Shown piece by piece: positions 46,083 through 62,599 of a stretch of DNA of 64,000 nt (position 1 is the stretch's first letter; each line of letters opens with the position of its first letter). The notes beneath the pieces are model-generated. The model ran no database searches and was not told the DNA's origin. It saw only the letters and a list, made by a program, of their open reading frames with translations. The position numbers were made by a program, and so were the translations under genes. The DNA is from Adiantum capillus-veneris (lineage: Eukaryota; Streptophyta; Polypodiopsida; Polypodiales; Pteridaceae). The stretch is taken from the NCBI GenBank assembly GCA_014529385.2, contig CM043953.1:76994872-77058871 (forward strand), given 5' to 3'.

Positions 46083-46231
46083 TTCTCACAGTTTTTCATT
46101 CTCTTGTTTTGGTCCATTGCACAATCTCTTAGTAAGTTAAGGGGGCTCTCTCTTTCCTTCAGTACAAGAAACCTTGAGCACACACTGATCACTCATCGTG
46201 AGCATACACCATCATTCACCTTCGCTGCACA
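45086..46231 (+). repeat. Family-A 5' LTR
   Basis: A 1.15-kb LTR from TGTCACGTGCACATC to TTCGCTGCACA, followed by the PBS at 46238. It contains CAGCGTTTT repeats, a hairpin at 45937-45956, and (CT)n plus (AT)n runs at 46007-46079. No matching 3' LTR is present downstream. Confidence 0.8.
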
Positions 46232-46237
46232 TTAAAT

Positions 46238-46249
46238 TGGTATCAGAGC
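46238..46249 (+). promoter_or_regulatory. Primer-binding site of family-A element
   Basis: TGGTATCAGAGC six bases after the LTR end; initiator-Met tRNA type. Confidence 0.85.
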
Positions 46250-46648
46250 TCTTTGGCAGTATTCAATATCATCACTCAAGGAAAGAACCACATAATTTTT
46301 ATTTATTTTGCTTGTTATGATCGCACGTAACCCAAGACCACTTGGGCGTGTCGATCCCTAATGTGTGTTTTTGAAGAGTGGCATGTAACCCAAAAGAGAA
46401 GGGCTTCTCTAGCCTCCCTCGTTCCTCTTTGCCACTCATTGAGAGCGGACCTTGCACTTAGCAGCATACCAATCGACGTGAGGTGAGAAAAAGCAAGCTT
46501 GGTGTGAGCGCAAGGCCGCAAAGGGGTGCACCCATAGGAAGGAGTTAAGCTTGGGTACTAGAAAAGTCTTTTTAAACGTAGATTGCAAGCCATACCAAGT
46601 ACAAGTACCCAAGAACCACAAAAACCCAAGTACCCAAGTACTGAATAC

Positions 46649-47378
46649 ATGGTCATCACCAGAAGCGGAATGGATACTATGCGTGAAGATGATGAGAGTG
46701 GAGTTGGAGGAGAAGAAATCTCTACATCAGGAGGATTGTTCCCCAATCCTCTCCCATCCCCATCTACGCCACCGATTGCACCAAGCCCTATGGAGACTCT
46801 GGTCAAGTCGATGATGGAGATGATGCTACAACAAAGGGCTCAGCGCGCCGCCATGGATAGAGACCGTGAAGAACGAGGGTAGCTATGGAGCTTGAGCGTG
46901 ACCAAGCACGCGAAGCTCAACGCATAGCGGCTGAAGAAAGAAGGGTTACTATGGAACTCGAGTGTGAGCAAGCACGTGAGTCTCTACGCATATCGGCCGA
47001 AGAAAAGCGAGCGGCTATGGAGTTAGAGCGAGAGGCGCAGAGGGACCAATGCATGTAGGAGTTGGTCCTACAGGTACTCTACACGAAGAGCGAGCCACTC
47101 AAGGAGGTCGGCGAGTCATAACGTAGCACGAATAGAGACGACGACTCCAACAATCCAGTCACTGAGAAGTTGATGTTTAATAAGTATGATGGTAAGATGG
47201 ATGCTTTTGTGATTCATTTTTGGTTACATCATCTAATGCTTACTTTGTGGTTAACAAGAAAATCAACAACAGTAAAGTTTTGACTGTTGTCATGTACCTA
47301 GCGGGTGATGCCATTAATTGATATCAAACTTGGCAAAAGTCACAGTTGGTTGAGCATCTTGAGCATGCCGCAGATGGC

Positions 47379-47449
<71 letters not shown>

Positions 47450-48379
47450 AGTTGGGACGACTTCTACCTTGATCGATTAAAAGAAGATTGACGAGGCCTT
47501 AAACAAAATGGCACTCCTGTTATGTCATTTTCTAACCGCATTTTGCAGATTGGCGGTCAATTGGATAAGTCGGATGAGGATAGCAACGAGGCTTTCTGCA
47601 AGTCTTCAACCCTATGGACTACAATGACGTTGTTACAATCACTCTAGCACAAGAAATGAAGCACAACAAAGGTAAGCCGAAGGAGAACAAGTCAAGTATC
47701 CCTCAGATCTAGCCGAATGGTAAGAACAACGACAATTCTTCCTCTTCTCAATCTTCTTCTACACCTAGGGCACATCACTCTTCACCTAACAGTGATAGTA
47801 AAGGAAAGGCTAAAACTTAGGAACCCCCTAAGTTGATGCCTGATGAAAATCTCCTCAAGGAATAGGAGGAGGTTGGTTAAGTCTTGAAGAACGCACGGAG
47901 TATGCAAAGGAAGGAAGATGTTTTGAATGTCACACTAAAGGTCACATAAAAGGAGTTTGTCCTAAGAAAGCACCTAAAGAACTCACAAAAGAACCCACAT
48001 AATCCACATCGTTTGTTAATGCAATCAGTGAGAACACTAATGTGTCCCAAGTTTCCAATCATCATGCAGATAAGTCTCTCATGCAGTGTTATGGTCATGT
48101 GACTAGTCAATGCATTTGATCTTGTTTAATTTTGGTAGTATGCATGATGTGATTAGTGACTCTCTTTTGAAGAGTGCATGTTTAGAAGCTCTTCCAATAG
48201 ATTCCATTGTGATCTCTGGATTTGCTCCGGGCATGCACTCTTCTTTCATGTATGAATGTCCTAATGTGACAGTTTTGGTTCAAAATGTCTATTTCCGTCG
48301 TAAGTTTGTGGTTTTTCCTCTCAAAGAATGTAAGATGATTTTTGACATAAGTGATTTAAGCATTTTGACCACAAGTTAG
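46649..48379 (+). pseudogene. Family-A element gag and protease remnant
   Basis: It starts 'MVITRSGMDTMREDDESG'. A repeated helical segment rich in Glu/Arg/Ala ('AAEERRVTMELE', 'SAEEKRAAMELEREAQRD') follows at 46880-47040, with a (CT)n(CA)n insertion at 47380-47450. A CCHC knuckle 'CFECHTKGHIKGVC' lies at about 47919-47960. 'NFGSMHDVISDSLLKS' and 'KFVVFPLKECKMIFDIS' near 48130-48360 resemble a retroviral-type aspartic protease whose DSG has decayed to NFG. Many stops are present and no RT or integrase follows. The order LTR, PBS, gag, protease fits a Ty3-like or Copia-like LTR element; the class is uncertain. Confidence 0.7.
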
Positions 48380-48565
48380 TTGGAAAGCAAACACATTGTT
48401 TCATGGCCGATATAACAAAGAAGTATAGTGAGCATAGGTCTATTAAAAGACCAAGTTATGTGGATCTGTACATGCCTAGAGCATTTCTAGGTCCACTGAT
48501 ATGAAAATGAATATGCCTAGTGCACCCTAAAATATGAAATTTTTGCAAAATCAATGCTTCAAAGT

Positions 48566-48728
48566 AATCACAACTTGATAGCTCAATTGGCAAGGGGTCT
48601 CTCAAGGTTGAATTCTAGTACTGCTTAGTGTATCATTATCAATGCAAGCCTTGAAGGCAATATGATGTGCACGAATGGATATAAAAGTCCTCTTAGGGCT
48701 AATAAAAATAAATATTTGCATTAAAAAA
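48566..48728 (+). mobile_element. tRNA-derived SINE with target duplication
   Basis: Box A TAGCTCAATTGG (48579-48590) and box B-like GGTTGAATTCTAG (48606-48618) sit at tRNA-like spacing. The body ends in an A-rich AATAAAAATAAATATTTGC..AAAAAA tail. AATGCTTCAAAGT (48553-48565) and AATGCTTCATAGT (48729-48741) flank it as a 12/13 direct repeat. Confidence 0.8.
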
Positions 48729-48741
48729 ATGCTTCATAGTC

Positions 48742-48999
48742 AAGACAAAGTAACCATATAGCACAATCCACAAAGTTCTTTATACATTGTAAATGATAAG
48801 AGCTTTGCAAATTGAACTTCCTCTACTTTGAGTAGAAGTTGCTTGAGGTATTAGCTAAGGATTATTATATATCACATTCGTGTACAATAGGGGGGTTTTG
48901 TAAGGCATAAATGATAGAATTTACAAAAGAAGGTCCCATATATAGGGGTCAAAAAGGAAATTTTGGTGCACGCAGGTGACGTCTCTCTAGTGAATTCCT

Positions 49000-49048
<49 letters not shown>

Positions 49049-50980
49049 AGTATTGAATTACATTCTAGTGCACAAGTAGATAAATGAAGATGAGTTCCTG
49101 AGACTATTGAACACAAATGCTTTTCTGTTTGGGTGCAATTTGCACATTATGTCCACATAAAATTGCACATGGGATGTGTTTCAAGGAGTGCAAAGTTTGA
49201 GTGGTGAATTGATCATCAATGTGAGGTGTACCAAAGTGCAAAGTGTTATAGAAAAGGTTAAGTTTTAACGTATTGTCAAATTCAAAATGTCTAGCTACCC
49301 AGTTACTTTACTAAGTGAATTTATACTATGCTTTTGAAAATGTCCACCCGAAGTGTTTAAGAGAGTTCGGGTACCGAAGGAAATTATTGGGAATCTTTAT
49401 AGATTCCTCTATACTTCTCTCTTTCTCTGTAGCCAATGCATGCAATACTAAGGTTGAACTTTTGACGTCGCTTGTAGCGCTCTACATCTCCGATGCCCAC
49501 CAACTCGCCTAGAAGACATGCGTAGCTTATCAAAATATCGTGCACATTTGAAAAAAAAGAGAAAATTACCAAAATACCCTTAAAATTGGTGAAAATTCCA
49601 AAAATACTCCTTAATTTTCAAAATTCTCAATATGCCCCTCATATTTTACCAAAAATTCCCAAAATGCCTCTCTTTATAGGAAGATTGGTTCTCCTTTTAT
49701 AGAAGATAACAGAAGTAGGATTTTTGAATCGTATCATGGGCTCTTACGATGAAATCGTTCATCATTTTTAGACACAGATGCCACTATTTGTGAGCTCATT
49801 GGTGAATAGACACTTATAGAGTATGCAAAAAATTGGGGCAAATCGATTACAACTTGATACAAGGGCATATTGGGATTTTGAGGGGTATTTTGGCAATTTT
49901 CCCTTTAAAAAATAATCTTTTGTCCTGCAGGTTGCACCCCTTCGCTTCGCTACCACTTGCCTCACACATGTGTCTTCTCTTGCACTCTCCTTTGTGGCTG
50001 CCCGCCATCTCCGCTCAACCACTTTTCCTTCACCTTTTATTTCGCTTTGTGTCTCCGGAGATGGGATCTCCCTCAGATTCCCTTAAGTAGACACCACTTC
50101 CACTATATAGCCACCTACTCTCTCTCTCTCATGCGATAAATTAGATCTTAGACATGACAAGATCAAGTAATACTTCGTGCACACATTCTGGCTCTTTTAA
50201 AAATAAAAAGATATTGGCAACTTTCAACTTTTATTACTCGGAGATTCCTCCACTTCCTTGCCTTGCTGGAGGAGCAAAACTCCAAATGTCCCATAGGATT
50301 TGAACTCATGAGCATGCATGAGACACTAATCTAGCCAACTTGCACCTGAGCACTTCAACCCTTCAAAAAAATCTTATTTTCCATGTGGTAGTGTCGCTTC
50401 CTCCGAAGCGACGTAATCTGCCTTGGCTCATTGGCTCCCATGCATGGTGTTCCACCTTCGCCAGTTGCTTGCCTCGCCATGTGCCACCTTCCTCTCCCTG
50501 GTCGTTGTCTCGTCGCCCACCACCTACAAGATTCCTTGGGCCGCCAAGTTATCACAAGAGAATTCCTTTGGACTCTCTTCAATGATTTGTTTTCAAGAAT
50601 TGTAGGCACATGCTCTTTTAGAAACAAGGTGAAGAGGCATGAAGGCCTGTTAAGTTAAGAGGGGTCGAGGAAGAGTATGTTTAAATAAGTGCCTACAGTC
50701 ATATGGAATTTTTGTGATGTTTTATTATAAAATTATATTATCTATGTTTAAAAAGTGGCTCCTGGTGGTTCGCCTAAAATAAAATACATTAGTTGAAAGA
50801 TGCTTTCAAGAGTCCCTCTATTCTCGTCGCCTAGCCCTCACCTCTTGCTCTTGTTGCCAAAACCTTCTCTCGCCTCCGTGCTGGCCTTTCCTACCTCTCG
50901 ATGCATCCCTGTGAGCTGGCACCTAAGCTTCCTCCACCATTCATGGACTTGCACCTACAGAGCAGTCCCCCCACGTCATC
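48742..50980. other. No gene recognised
   Basis: It holds a (GA)n run at 49003-49046 and a low-complexity AAAATTCCAAAAATAC-type stretch at 49550-49680. Short frames lack motifs. Confidence 0.4.
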
Positions 50981-50984
50981 TCCA

Positions 50985-51015
50985 CTATGCCTATGTCAAG
51001 GAAGGATGTGTGTGT

Positions 51016-51087
<72 letters not shown>

Positions 51088-51129
51088 CTATTCCCCTATG
51101 CCTTATGAAGTGTCTCTACCTCTGCTTTG

Positions 51130-51174
<45 letters not shown>

Positions 51175-51175
51175 A
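50985..51175. repeat. Compound (GT)n-(GA)n microsatellites
   Basis: GT run at 51007-51040, GA runs at 51041-51085 and 51134-51172. Arg/Glu-rich frames here are artefacts. Confidence 0.95.
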
Positions 51176-53480
51176 TCCCTAACTGGGAGGCATGGCCTTG
51201 CTTCCCCGTTCTCACTCCTCTACCTCTAAATCTTCTTCTCGTCATCTCCATTAATGAACCATTTTTTGATTTTCTTCCAACCGGTATCCCCTACACAAAT
51301 GGTTTATATATTACGAAGGATCCACTTAAATAATAAGGTAAAAGGTACACATTGCACATTAGCATTTTGAGCCAAAGTAAAATAAAAAGACACATAAAAA
51401 ATTAAACCAAAAAAATATTTTAATGCTTTGGTATTAAAAAAATATAGATTTAATAAGCATAGAAAATAATAGAACAATTTATTTTATTTTTTTAAAATCC
51501 TTAAATGAAAGGACCTTTTATCAATACCTCACACAGTGTTTGAAAAATTCTTTTTGCCTAAACGACGAGTTTCCTCCTTATACAGATGCAAACTAGAAAT
51601 ACTAGGAGAAAATTTCAAATTTGTAAGATGTTTGAACTATTTGCTAGTATATTTTATCGAGTTTTTTTCCCTTTACCATCCTTTGTAATCGGCTAAACTT
51701 GATTCAACCAACTTAAGGCTAAGCTCAGGCACACTTTTCTCGAACACTGAGGTCCTCATATCATGGGATCAAACTTCTATGAAAATATTGTTTAAGATTT
51801 TGTTCTCTAAAGTCTTTTTCAAGCGTGCCAAAAAGTAAATGAAGCTTAGCTTTCTATTCACAAGACATTTGAGGCTCATTAGGGACACTTGTCTTGCAAA
51901 GAAATTTGAACGACCTTCTCCCTTTGGGTACTAAGGCCTTAGGAGACCAATAAAAATATATTATTAGTGGCAAGATGCCTTTGAATATTCCTTGCAAGTG
52001 TGCCTCACCCTCACTACTTGTTGCCCTCTGCGTCGATCAGCTCTTCATCTGCCATATCGACCAGAGCACCACCAAGCACAAAACTTTTCTCCAACAGTTC
52101 TTTTCTCTATCACATCATCCAGAGCACTGCCAAGCATGACACCTTTCTCCAACCATGGCCCCTCCCATGTGGCACCACGAGCAACATCAACAAACCTCCA
52201 GTGACAATGGCAATGGCAATGGCGATGGCTTGCGAGAGGAAAAGTTAAAACATTAGCCACCAGCTCATTAGCGTGGGGCGATGGCTTTGCAAGATTTTCG
52301 ATAGCACATACTCTCTCACCCATGTCAATGTCTTCCGTAAGGCCACCGCCAAATGTGTATATGTGTGTATGTGTGTGTGGGAGAGAGAGAGAGTGTGTAT
52401 TGCATGCAAAACTAGGTCACCTTACAAAACCAAAATTAAAGAGAGGAGAGAGGGGGAGAATCTACGTAGATTCAAAAGTCATGTGTAAAGCCTTTTTTTT
52501 AAATTGGCACGGCCTACTGGGTCTAAAATCAAACAACCCATTAATTAATTGGCAGGATTCCGTTTTCCTCCATATCAAAAAGCTAAGTCTTTCCATTGTC
52601 CCTGGTTCTTGCGCGCGGTGTCCCGCACACACCATGATTGCTCACCGGTCGCTGTCATTGGGATTCTGATGCCGTCGTTTGCCCAGCATCGCTTGCGATC
52701 TCACTGCCATCGGGACTCTGGTGCCCTCCTTCCCCCACCATCGCGATGGCATGCTTCTTTGGATCCCAAGAGAAGGCATTGCTGCCGTTCCCCAGCAATG
52801 CTGCGTTTGCAAACTCTTGCGCCTTCTATGGGACGCTATGCCTGTTGTGGTCTGCAATAGCACACGCGCACCTTCCTTATTCTGCATAAGCAGCCACATA
52901 ATGGAGGGACTCCACAAGCAACTTACCAGCGGATCTCTTGGCCCAAAACCACTCTGTCTCAGGCTGACCCATCGTCCCTACCTCACATCTCCCTACAATG
53001 TCCACGGCTCTTGCCCGCAGACGAGGGTCATCACCTTGCTCATTGCGCCTTCTGCAACATGCTCCCAACTGCGCGATTTCCATGGTTCTGCTCGACGTAC
53101 ACACACAACGATCCACACCAAAAAATCTGCCCGTCTACCTTTCTCTCTCTCCTCCACGTGTTGTGCCCCGCCCTTTTCCCCCTCAAACCATAGAAAGTAT
53201 CAAATAAGATTCCATCTAAAACACCCGATTTCAAAAATTGAGCGGGCCTCTTTTGAGCTTTGTTTCCTCAACAAAAAAATGCATATAGCATTCGATTCCC
53301 TTTCACAAAACTTTTGGCACATGTCAATTTTAAAGTGCTTATGCCTCTAAAGTATTTTGAGGCTTATGGTGTAAAGCATAGATTGGTTTTGCTCATGTTT
53401 TTCTTCCAGAGACATATCTTTTGCTATGAAGTGCAATCAAAAGCCATTGTTGCCAATGATGGTTTTTGTATACTATTTGT
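51176..53480. other. No gene recognised
   Basis: AT-rich from 51340 to 51660, more GC-rich from 52550 to 53130. A 223-codon plus-strand frame (52679-53350) has no recognised motif and a composition close to random for its base content. A short (GT)n/(GA)n patch lies at 52355-52395. Confidence 0.4.
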
Positions 53481-54316
53481 TTAGAAGAGCTCCAAGAAGA
53501 AGCATGCTTGTGCTGGGGTTCGCTGGAGTAGGGGCTGCCTTTCGCTTTGCAGCTTGCGAGGCCCCAGAGCTGGGGGGCTCATAGGGGGTGTTGCGGCAGG
53601 GCGAAGCGTTGGTGCTTCTTGTTGGAGGATGCTTTGGGCGAAGCCGGTGGGTAGTGGCAGCTCTGGGGTGGGCTGCCAGGCTGGCCCGCCTCTTCTTCTT
53701 GCCTTCTCCCTTGTCGATGACCCGTATTTATTCCATCCCGGGAGTGCTCGCTCTTCCCGCCTCCTCTTGGGGAGGAAGATGGGCACTATATCTACTGTTT
53801 TCTGCTCGATTTTGTGCGGTGGAGTGGTGGTCTCTTTTTGGTTCACTTGGCATGTTTGATGCGCTGTTCTGCTGAGGTCGAGGGCAGGGAGTCCGATGGT
53901 GGCAACTGGGACCTCTTGGTGGCAACCCCGACCCTTGGTGGCCTTGTGGATCGTGATGGTGATGATAGTCGTGCGACTGGTTTGATCGGCTGGCATTGTG
54001 ATCGTGGCAGCTGCAGATCGCGTTTTGGCATCCCAATCCTGCCCTTGTGGTGGGGTAGTGGTCTTGGCAGCAGGTGATGGAGATTTTGGGCTCCCCCCTT
54101 TTTTGGCATTATCGATTCTTCTCTGGCTGGTCGGTTTGCTCCTGCTTTGTGAATATGGCGGTTGGGGTGAGTTTCGATCCTCATCGTGGAATCCCCCTGG
54201 CAGGTGTTCTTTTGTGCTCTTACGACGGTATGCTATTCTGTGATGATTTGTGTATGGGTTTGGGGGCTCCTTGTAAAACCCCGTTTATGTGTTGTTGTCA
54301 AGCTTATGGTTGTTGA
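53481..54316. other. GC-rich block with long overlapping frames
   Basis: Frames of 80-171 codons overlap on both strands (53481-53996 minus; 53554-53859, 53998-54243 plus). That is expected in GC-rich DNA with few stops. No family, splice chain or codon pattern supports one of them. The block stands out against AT-rich neighbours. Confidence 0.35.
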
Positions 54317-55691
54317 CTTTGATGACATTGTGATGCCATGGCTCATTCTGAGCATGGCTACTCTTGTAATTCTTTTTTCTATGGTTAATATATATATTCT
54401 ACTCATAAGTGTGAGCACTGGAAAAAATGAAGAAGTATATTTTAGCTCCTAATAGTCATAGATTTACATCATTGTTTTGATTACATATCCTACTATTTAT
54501 CATGATGGATAGTCTAGTTCAAGAAAGCAGGGGAATGATCATCGCCATTGGAAAGCAAAGGAACTCAAAGGAGTGGAACAGGACCCTAGGGGCCCTAATA
54601 ACGGATGTGCAAAGGTAAAAGTGTGGGTTCATCTATGGTCATGGGTGGCTCCCCCATCAGCCGATGTATCTATGATCCATTGAAGTGGTCATGGCTCGTC
54701 GCGAGAATGGCAAGAATATGTAATTTTTTTGGATCTATTAATATAATCCACTCACCATTGTGAGTTTTCCCAAAAAAGAAAAAAGAAAAAGAATATATAG
54801 GCTTTTCTATGAGTGTCTAGGATACAGTCGCTATCCTATGACCAAGTAGAAGTCATGCTTGAGTTTCCTATTGAAATAATAAGCATTTAGTGAGTAAGCT
54901 CATGAAAAAGGATGGTTTCTTCATAGGGGCTTGGTTGCTAAGCCCTACCTTGGCATCTTGCATTTTAGAGTCAACATTCCTATTAATCTTCATGGGGCAA
55001 TACTTTGTGTGAAACTTAATCTAAAAAATGGATTATGCAATAGCTCGTTGGCCACACTCGATGGTGTGGCCTATTATTATTAGTACAACTCTTTTGTTAC
55101 TTGGTATTAACAGTGCTCAAACAAAACCTAATCCTACCTACCAAATTTAGTGTAAGAACCTTCAATATAGTCAATTTACCTCTAATATTTCTCATGTAGG
55201 TTTGCCGAGTTTTTGGAAGTGAGTTTTTTTTTCTCGAGCAGTGCTTAGTAACTTTGCTATCTCTAGGTAATTCTTGAAACCAATGTCATTTTATTATGTC
55301 TCATATATAAAAAGACAACAACAAATAGTAGCTCTATCATGTGTACAGAGCCCTTTAATTACTATTGAATCACTTCAGACCCAATCCAAGTAATCAAAAC
55401 TTGCAAGACCCAATCTAACTTCAATAATCAGATGAATCAAAGTAACCGTCGTTAGCATTGCAGGCTGCATTGATTCAGAGAAATCTAGGTATGTGCAATT
55501 AGGTGCAAGGAGTTGCCACTCATAAATCTTCGTTTGTGTGTGCGTACTCTATGTAGATCCTACCCATCGATAGAGATCGTTGTGTATGCTCATCACCCCA
55601 ACCTCCTAGGAGTCTCCCTATCCTAACCTTTTCATGTAACTCTCTTTGTGTTGGCTCTCCATTCTCTCTACTTGGTGCAACACAAACATAT
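54317..55691. other. No gene recognised
   Basis: AT-rich, without long frames, RNA-gene motifs or LTR ends. Confidence 0.4.
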
Positions 55692-55823
55692 GTCTTTTAT
55701 GTCACAATTTGCCAACACACCTTGCAAGGCAGAGATCCTCCTACACAATACATATGTCGCTTGAGCCTTGCCCTAGCTAGCATGTTGGCCTTTTACTCCC
55801 GATTTAATCTAGTCCAATGGAAG

Positions 55824-55988
<165 letters not shown>

Positions 55989-56564
55989 ACAGTGACAGAT
56001 TGGAGTTTTTCCTTCACCAAGTTCTTGTTATAGCTATTGATAATTAAAGCATGTTCTTTAATAGCTAGGGATATCCACCTTGGACCTTGAGCAAGTTTTT
56101 ATCCTAAAAACCTTGTGACCACTTATTATGGAAAAAAACAAAGGGGTTTTCCACGTGGGAACTAATGTTCTTCCTCTCTTGCGGGGAGTTCCATACTTGG
56201 CAGCTTCTTACATAACTTGACCCTTGTGGGATCACACCTTAATGGGAGAGTAATAATCCTCAACCCTTTGGACGTGGCACTTATTGCTGTCTTAACCTCA
56301 ACCTATTTTTTCAAGATGCATTCATAACCTTTCTGTCTCCTCTCCCTCCCTTTCTCTTCCCCTTTCGCATGTACCTTGCCTAACGAATACAAATTCCTTG
56401 CTCTGTTGAGCAGGGAACCTACCTTCCCCTCTCTCGCATCTGCTCTTGAGTAGCCCATGGCGGCCGCATGGGGGGTGTACTGCTGCCTGGAAACTTGCAC
56501 TTATTGAGTGATTGGATCTTGGGGATTCGCCTCCCTGTATACTCATGGGGCTTCAACCATCTGA

Positions 56565-56700
56565 CTCTACTATAAAAAGAGGTGTTTGCTTTGCCCCTCA
56601 CTTAGCCTTGTTTGCATTGGTGTGTGTATGTGAAAGAGACGAGAGTGTGCGTTGCTCCTTGCTGTGCATTATGGAATTGGTGGAGCAACCATCTCAGGTT
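56565..56700 (+). promoter_or_regulatory. Candidate TATA promoter and first exon
   Basis: CTATAAAAAGAGG at about 56570 is followed roughly 100 bp later by ATG at 56670, nine codons 'MELVEQPSQ' and CAG|GTTAGT, a good splice donor. This looks like a plant core promoter with a short first coding exon. No second exon was found, so it could be fortuitous. The block is missing from the tandem copy 2. Confidence 0.3.
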
Positions 56701-58475
56701 AGTCATTATCTGGTTTTGGTTCACAGCTTTTACTGGTGTTTTTTAACTACTCCCTGCCTATACTTGAGATTTTCTTGTTGTCATACTGACAATATTGTGT
56801 AATAAGATGATGATCACTGCCTTCTGGTGTTTTCTTGGCATGCTATCTGATGTAAATTGTATATCTGACAATGGTTTTTTTGGGGTAGAAAGAGGGGGGG
56901 GGGGGGGGGGGGGGGGATTCCACCATGCCCACATTCTCAATAACGTAGTGATTAATTAAGTTGAATAGTCCTTACTTTGTACTACTTGGCCGGGGGGTCA
57001 CAAATTGTAAGCTCTCCATACTGAAAACCATTGCATGACCGGCTTGATACATGGCATAATGGTGACGCTACACTTGGCTACGTAATCTGTGTATTCATTA
57101 CTTAGTGGATTGTTTTACCGCACTCAACACAAAATTTATAAGTTTTTTATAACCTAGCTTCAACCTGTTATGGCTAGTAGCAAAAACGATATTTGTATGT
57201 GTCTCAGCTTGATATGGTCGGCCATAATACTCACATACTCTATTTGGAAGGTTCTTTTTTCATGCGGTTTTCTTCACAAACTAGGAACTTGGCATTTGGT
57301 GTGGTCGCCTGCCCTAAATGCATACTAAAGGTACTCGCACATGGTTTTTGAAAAATCCCACAAATGTCGAGTTTCTGACTTGAATTGGTATGTTGTAGGA
57401 TTTTTTTATGTAGAAAAGAGGGGATGGCATCTCGTCTATTTGTGTATCCTCACTTATTTGGCTAAGAGGGCGTGAGATTGATTGAGCAATATGTTGCTCC
57501 ATCTCTGGCTTGGGCTTTTCAAGTTATACTTAAAATTGAAGCATTTAAAATGTCGTAGTGGCTAAGAGAATTTCTCTTAATGATGTATTTTCTTTTGGCA
57601 TTAAGACTAGGAAGCGGGTGTTGGCTTTTTAGTACATTGGATAGGGTTTCCATTTACTCTGAATAAATCTCTGAACGACTTTGTAAGTAGCCAGTGGGGC
57701 AAGAAGTTGTATTATCTCTATACGGACGGACCACAAAAAACAACAGTAAGCTGCATGGCACCAATGGTTTGAGTACTTACCATTTTTATAGAAAGGGGGG
57801 TGACTTAGGACACTTGGATCAGAAGGGATAGTGGCCTTCTGATCAGAATTTTAAATTATTTAAATAACTATTTAAAGGATCTTAAAATTGGGGTATATAA
57901 ACCTTATTTATGACCTACAACAAAATCACTTGTATTACAAAAGAGTGATGACCTTTGTGATTGCAAGAAAAAAAAAGGAATGTAAAAAGGAACAAAAAAC
58001 ATATAAAGCTAAAAATACTTGGGATAGTAGGTTTTATGGTAAAAAAGTTGTAAGATGGACATGAATAACAACTGATAAAGTGCTTTGACACCTGTAAAAC
58101 ACATTCAAGGTTAACATATATGTTGTCTTGTTTGAATAGATGCAGGTGATGACTCTTTCTTTTCTTGGAATTTTTTGGCATAGCTGTTGTCCGTTATAGA
58201 ATGAGTCGTACTAACTACCCCTTGAACAAAAACACTCATTCTTATATCTATGTAGAAAAATTATTCAAAGACTGAGTTGTTTTTGTGCTTTCCCTTGTCA
58301 CTTGTCTAAGGTGAGCTGTCTTTTGAATTGTTTTGTTCTTTTGTGTATACGTATAAATTTAAAACAGCAACACACACATCCTACACACAAGGTTCTTCCA
58401 GTTTTTTGGTGAATAGAGACATTGGCTTTAGAGATTGTCAAGCTAGGGCTAGGTTGGACCCACTGTCGATAATTC

Positions 58476-58914
58476 TTGGCTAGGTTGGCTAGTGTTAGGT
58501 GGTCCCTCCTTAACTATAGTTCTGGATTCTTGCTCACGGCTATAGTATGTTCCTGCAAGTTTTTGGACCCTAAAGTCTCGTGTGAGTCCAATATCATGTG
58601 GTTTGACCATGCCATTTGGTTTATTCTCAATCACTTAGAACAAATCTTCCTTGAGAAACCTATTGACTTTTATCTATCCCTCATTTTCTCTTGGTTGTGT
58701 GGACAAGCCAAACCATTGGTCATTACCCAAATTGCTTTTAATACCTTCTGCAACCTAATGCTTGATATTCTTAAGGAACTCAAATCAGAAGAACCTGTCA
58801 CTTATCTTACCACTTATGCCAACTACAAGGGTGTCAAAATTATTACTAGATTGCTCAAGACTTGCATCGAAGATGAGGATTCTCCCTTGCTTAAAAGACC
58901 TAACGTCTTTTATG
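58476..58914 (+). pseudogene. Unknown conserved ORF piece, copy 1
   Basis: The frame carries 'MWFDHAIWFILNHLEQIFLE', 'AKPLVITQIAFNTFCNLM' and 'EEPVTYLTTYANYKGVKII', then 'LLKRPN', where the tandem junction cuts it. Copy 2 repeats it with conservative changes and one or two stops, then continues further. It may be the N-terminal part of the RT element that follows copy 2. No known domain was recognised. Confidence 0.45.
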
Positions 58915-61902
<2,988 letters not shown>

Positions 61903-62599
61903 TCTGTAACCACTAGCAATAGCTGTTTCACTTCCTTTCTAACACCTGTCACTTCTTCTAGCTTCAATAAAGGAAAATCTTGTAGCTTTACTAGAGGGAG
62001 AGGCATAAACCACCCATCCGACACCTCCTTGACATGTCACCTTTGTACCATGTCAATGATTTTTGGCTTTTGTGGAAGGACGCATCTATCTAAAAAGACT
62101 TCTATGACAAAGATTATCTATATACACTCTTTGTACCAGAATGATCTCTTGGATTGGTTTTCACCTAAGTCGTATCTTTTGTGAGTGTTTCGACTTATTT
62201 TTTGGTAACTATGTAATGTTAGATAAGGTCTTAATTGGCTGGACATATCATCAGTCTGTCAAAAGTCTAGCCTACATCAATGACTTTTTGGGCCACAATA
62301 CTGTCCCTGATTGTTCTTGTGAAAGGTTTGATGCTTTTTGTAAAGACTTTGGTGATCGAGGCAGGCATGTTTGTACTTGTGATCTTAAGTTGATTGTGAT
62401 CCTACTGTCCAAGCTGTTTGACTAAACTAGTCAATACTCTCCAACTGGACAAGACAATCCTATTGGACTTAACCAAATTAGTGCAACAATGTTTAAAAAA
62501 AAAACAAAAAGTAACCCTTTTGCCACATAAATGGTTATCTACTGATAGCACTTGGGTCACACCCAACCTAAGCCTGGCAATTCCAAAACTCACACAAAG

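Noticed and set aside
47835..47855. CTGATGA as a hammerhead-ribozyme core
   Set aside because: It lies in the family-A gag remnant and no matching GAAA and stems were found.
52679..53350. 223-codon ORF as a host gene
   Set aside because: No motif, splice chain or biased composition; Cys/Ser/His-rich random-like translation with overlapping frames on both strands.
53481..53996. 171-codon proline/threonine-rich minus-strand gene
   Set aside because: Overlapping equally long frames on the other strand and GC-rich composition explain it.
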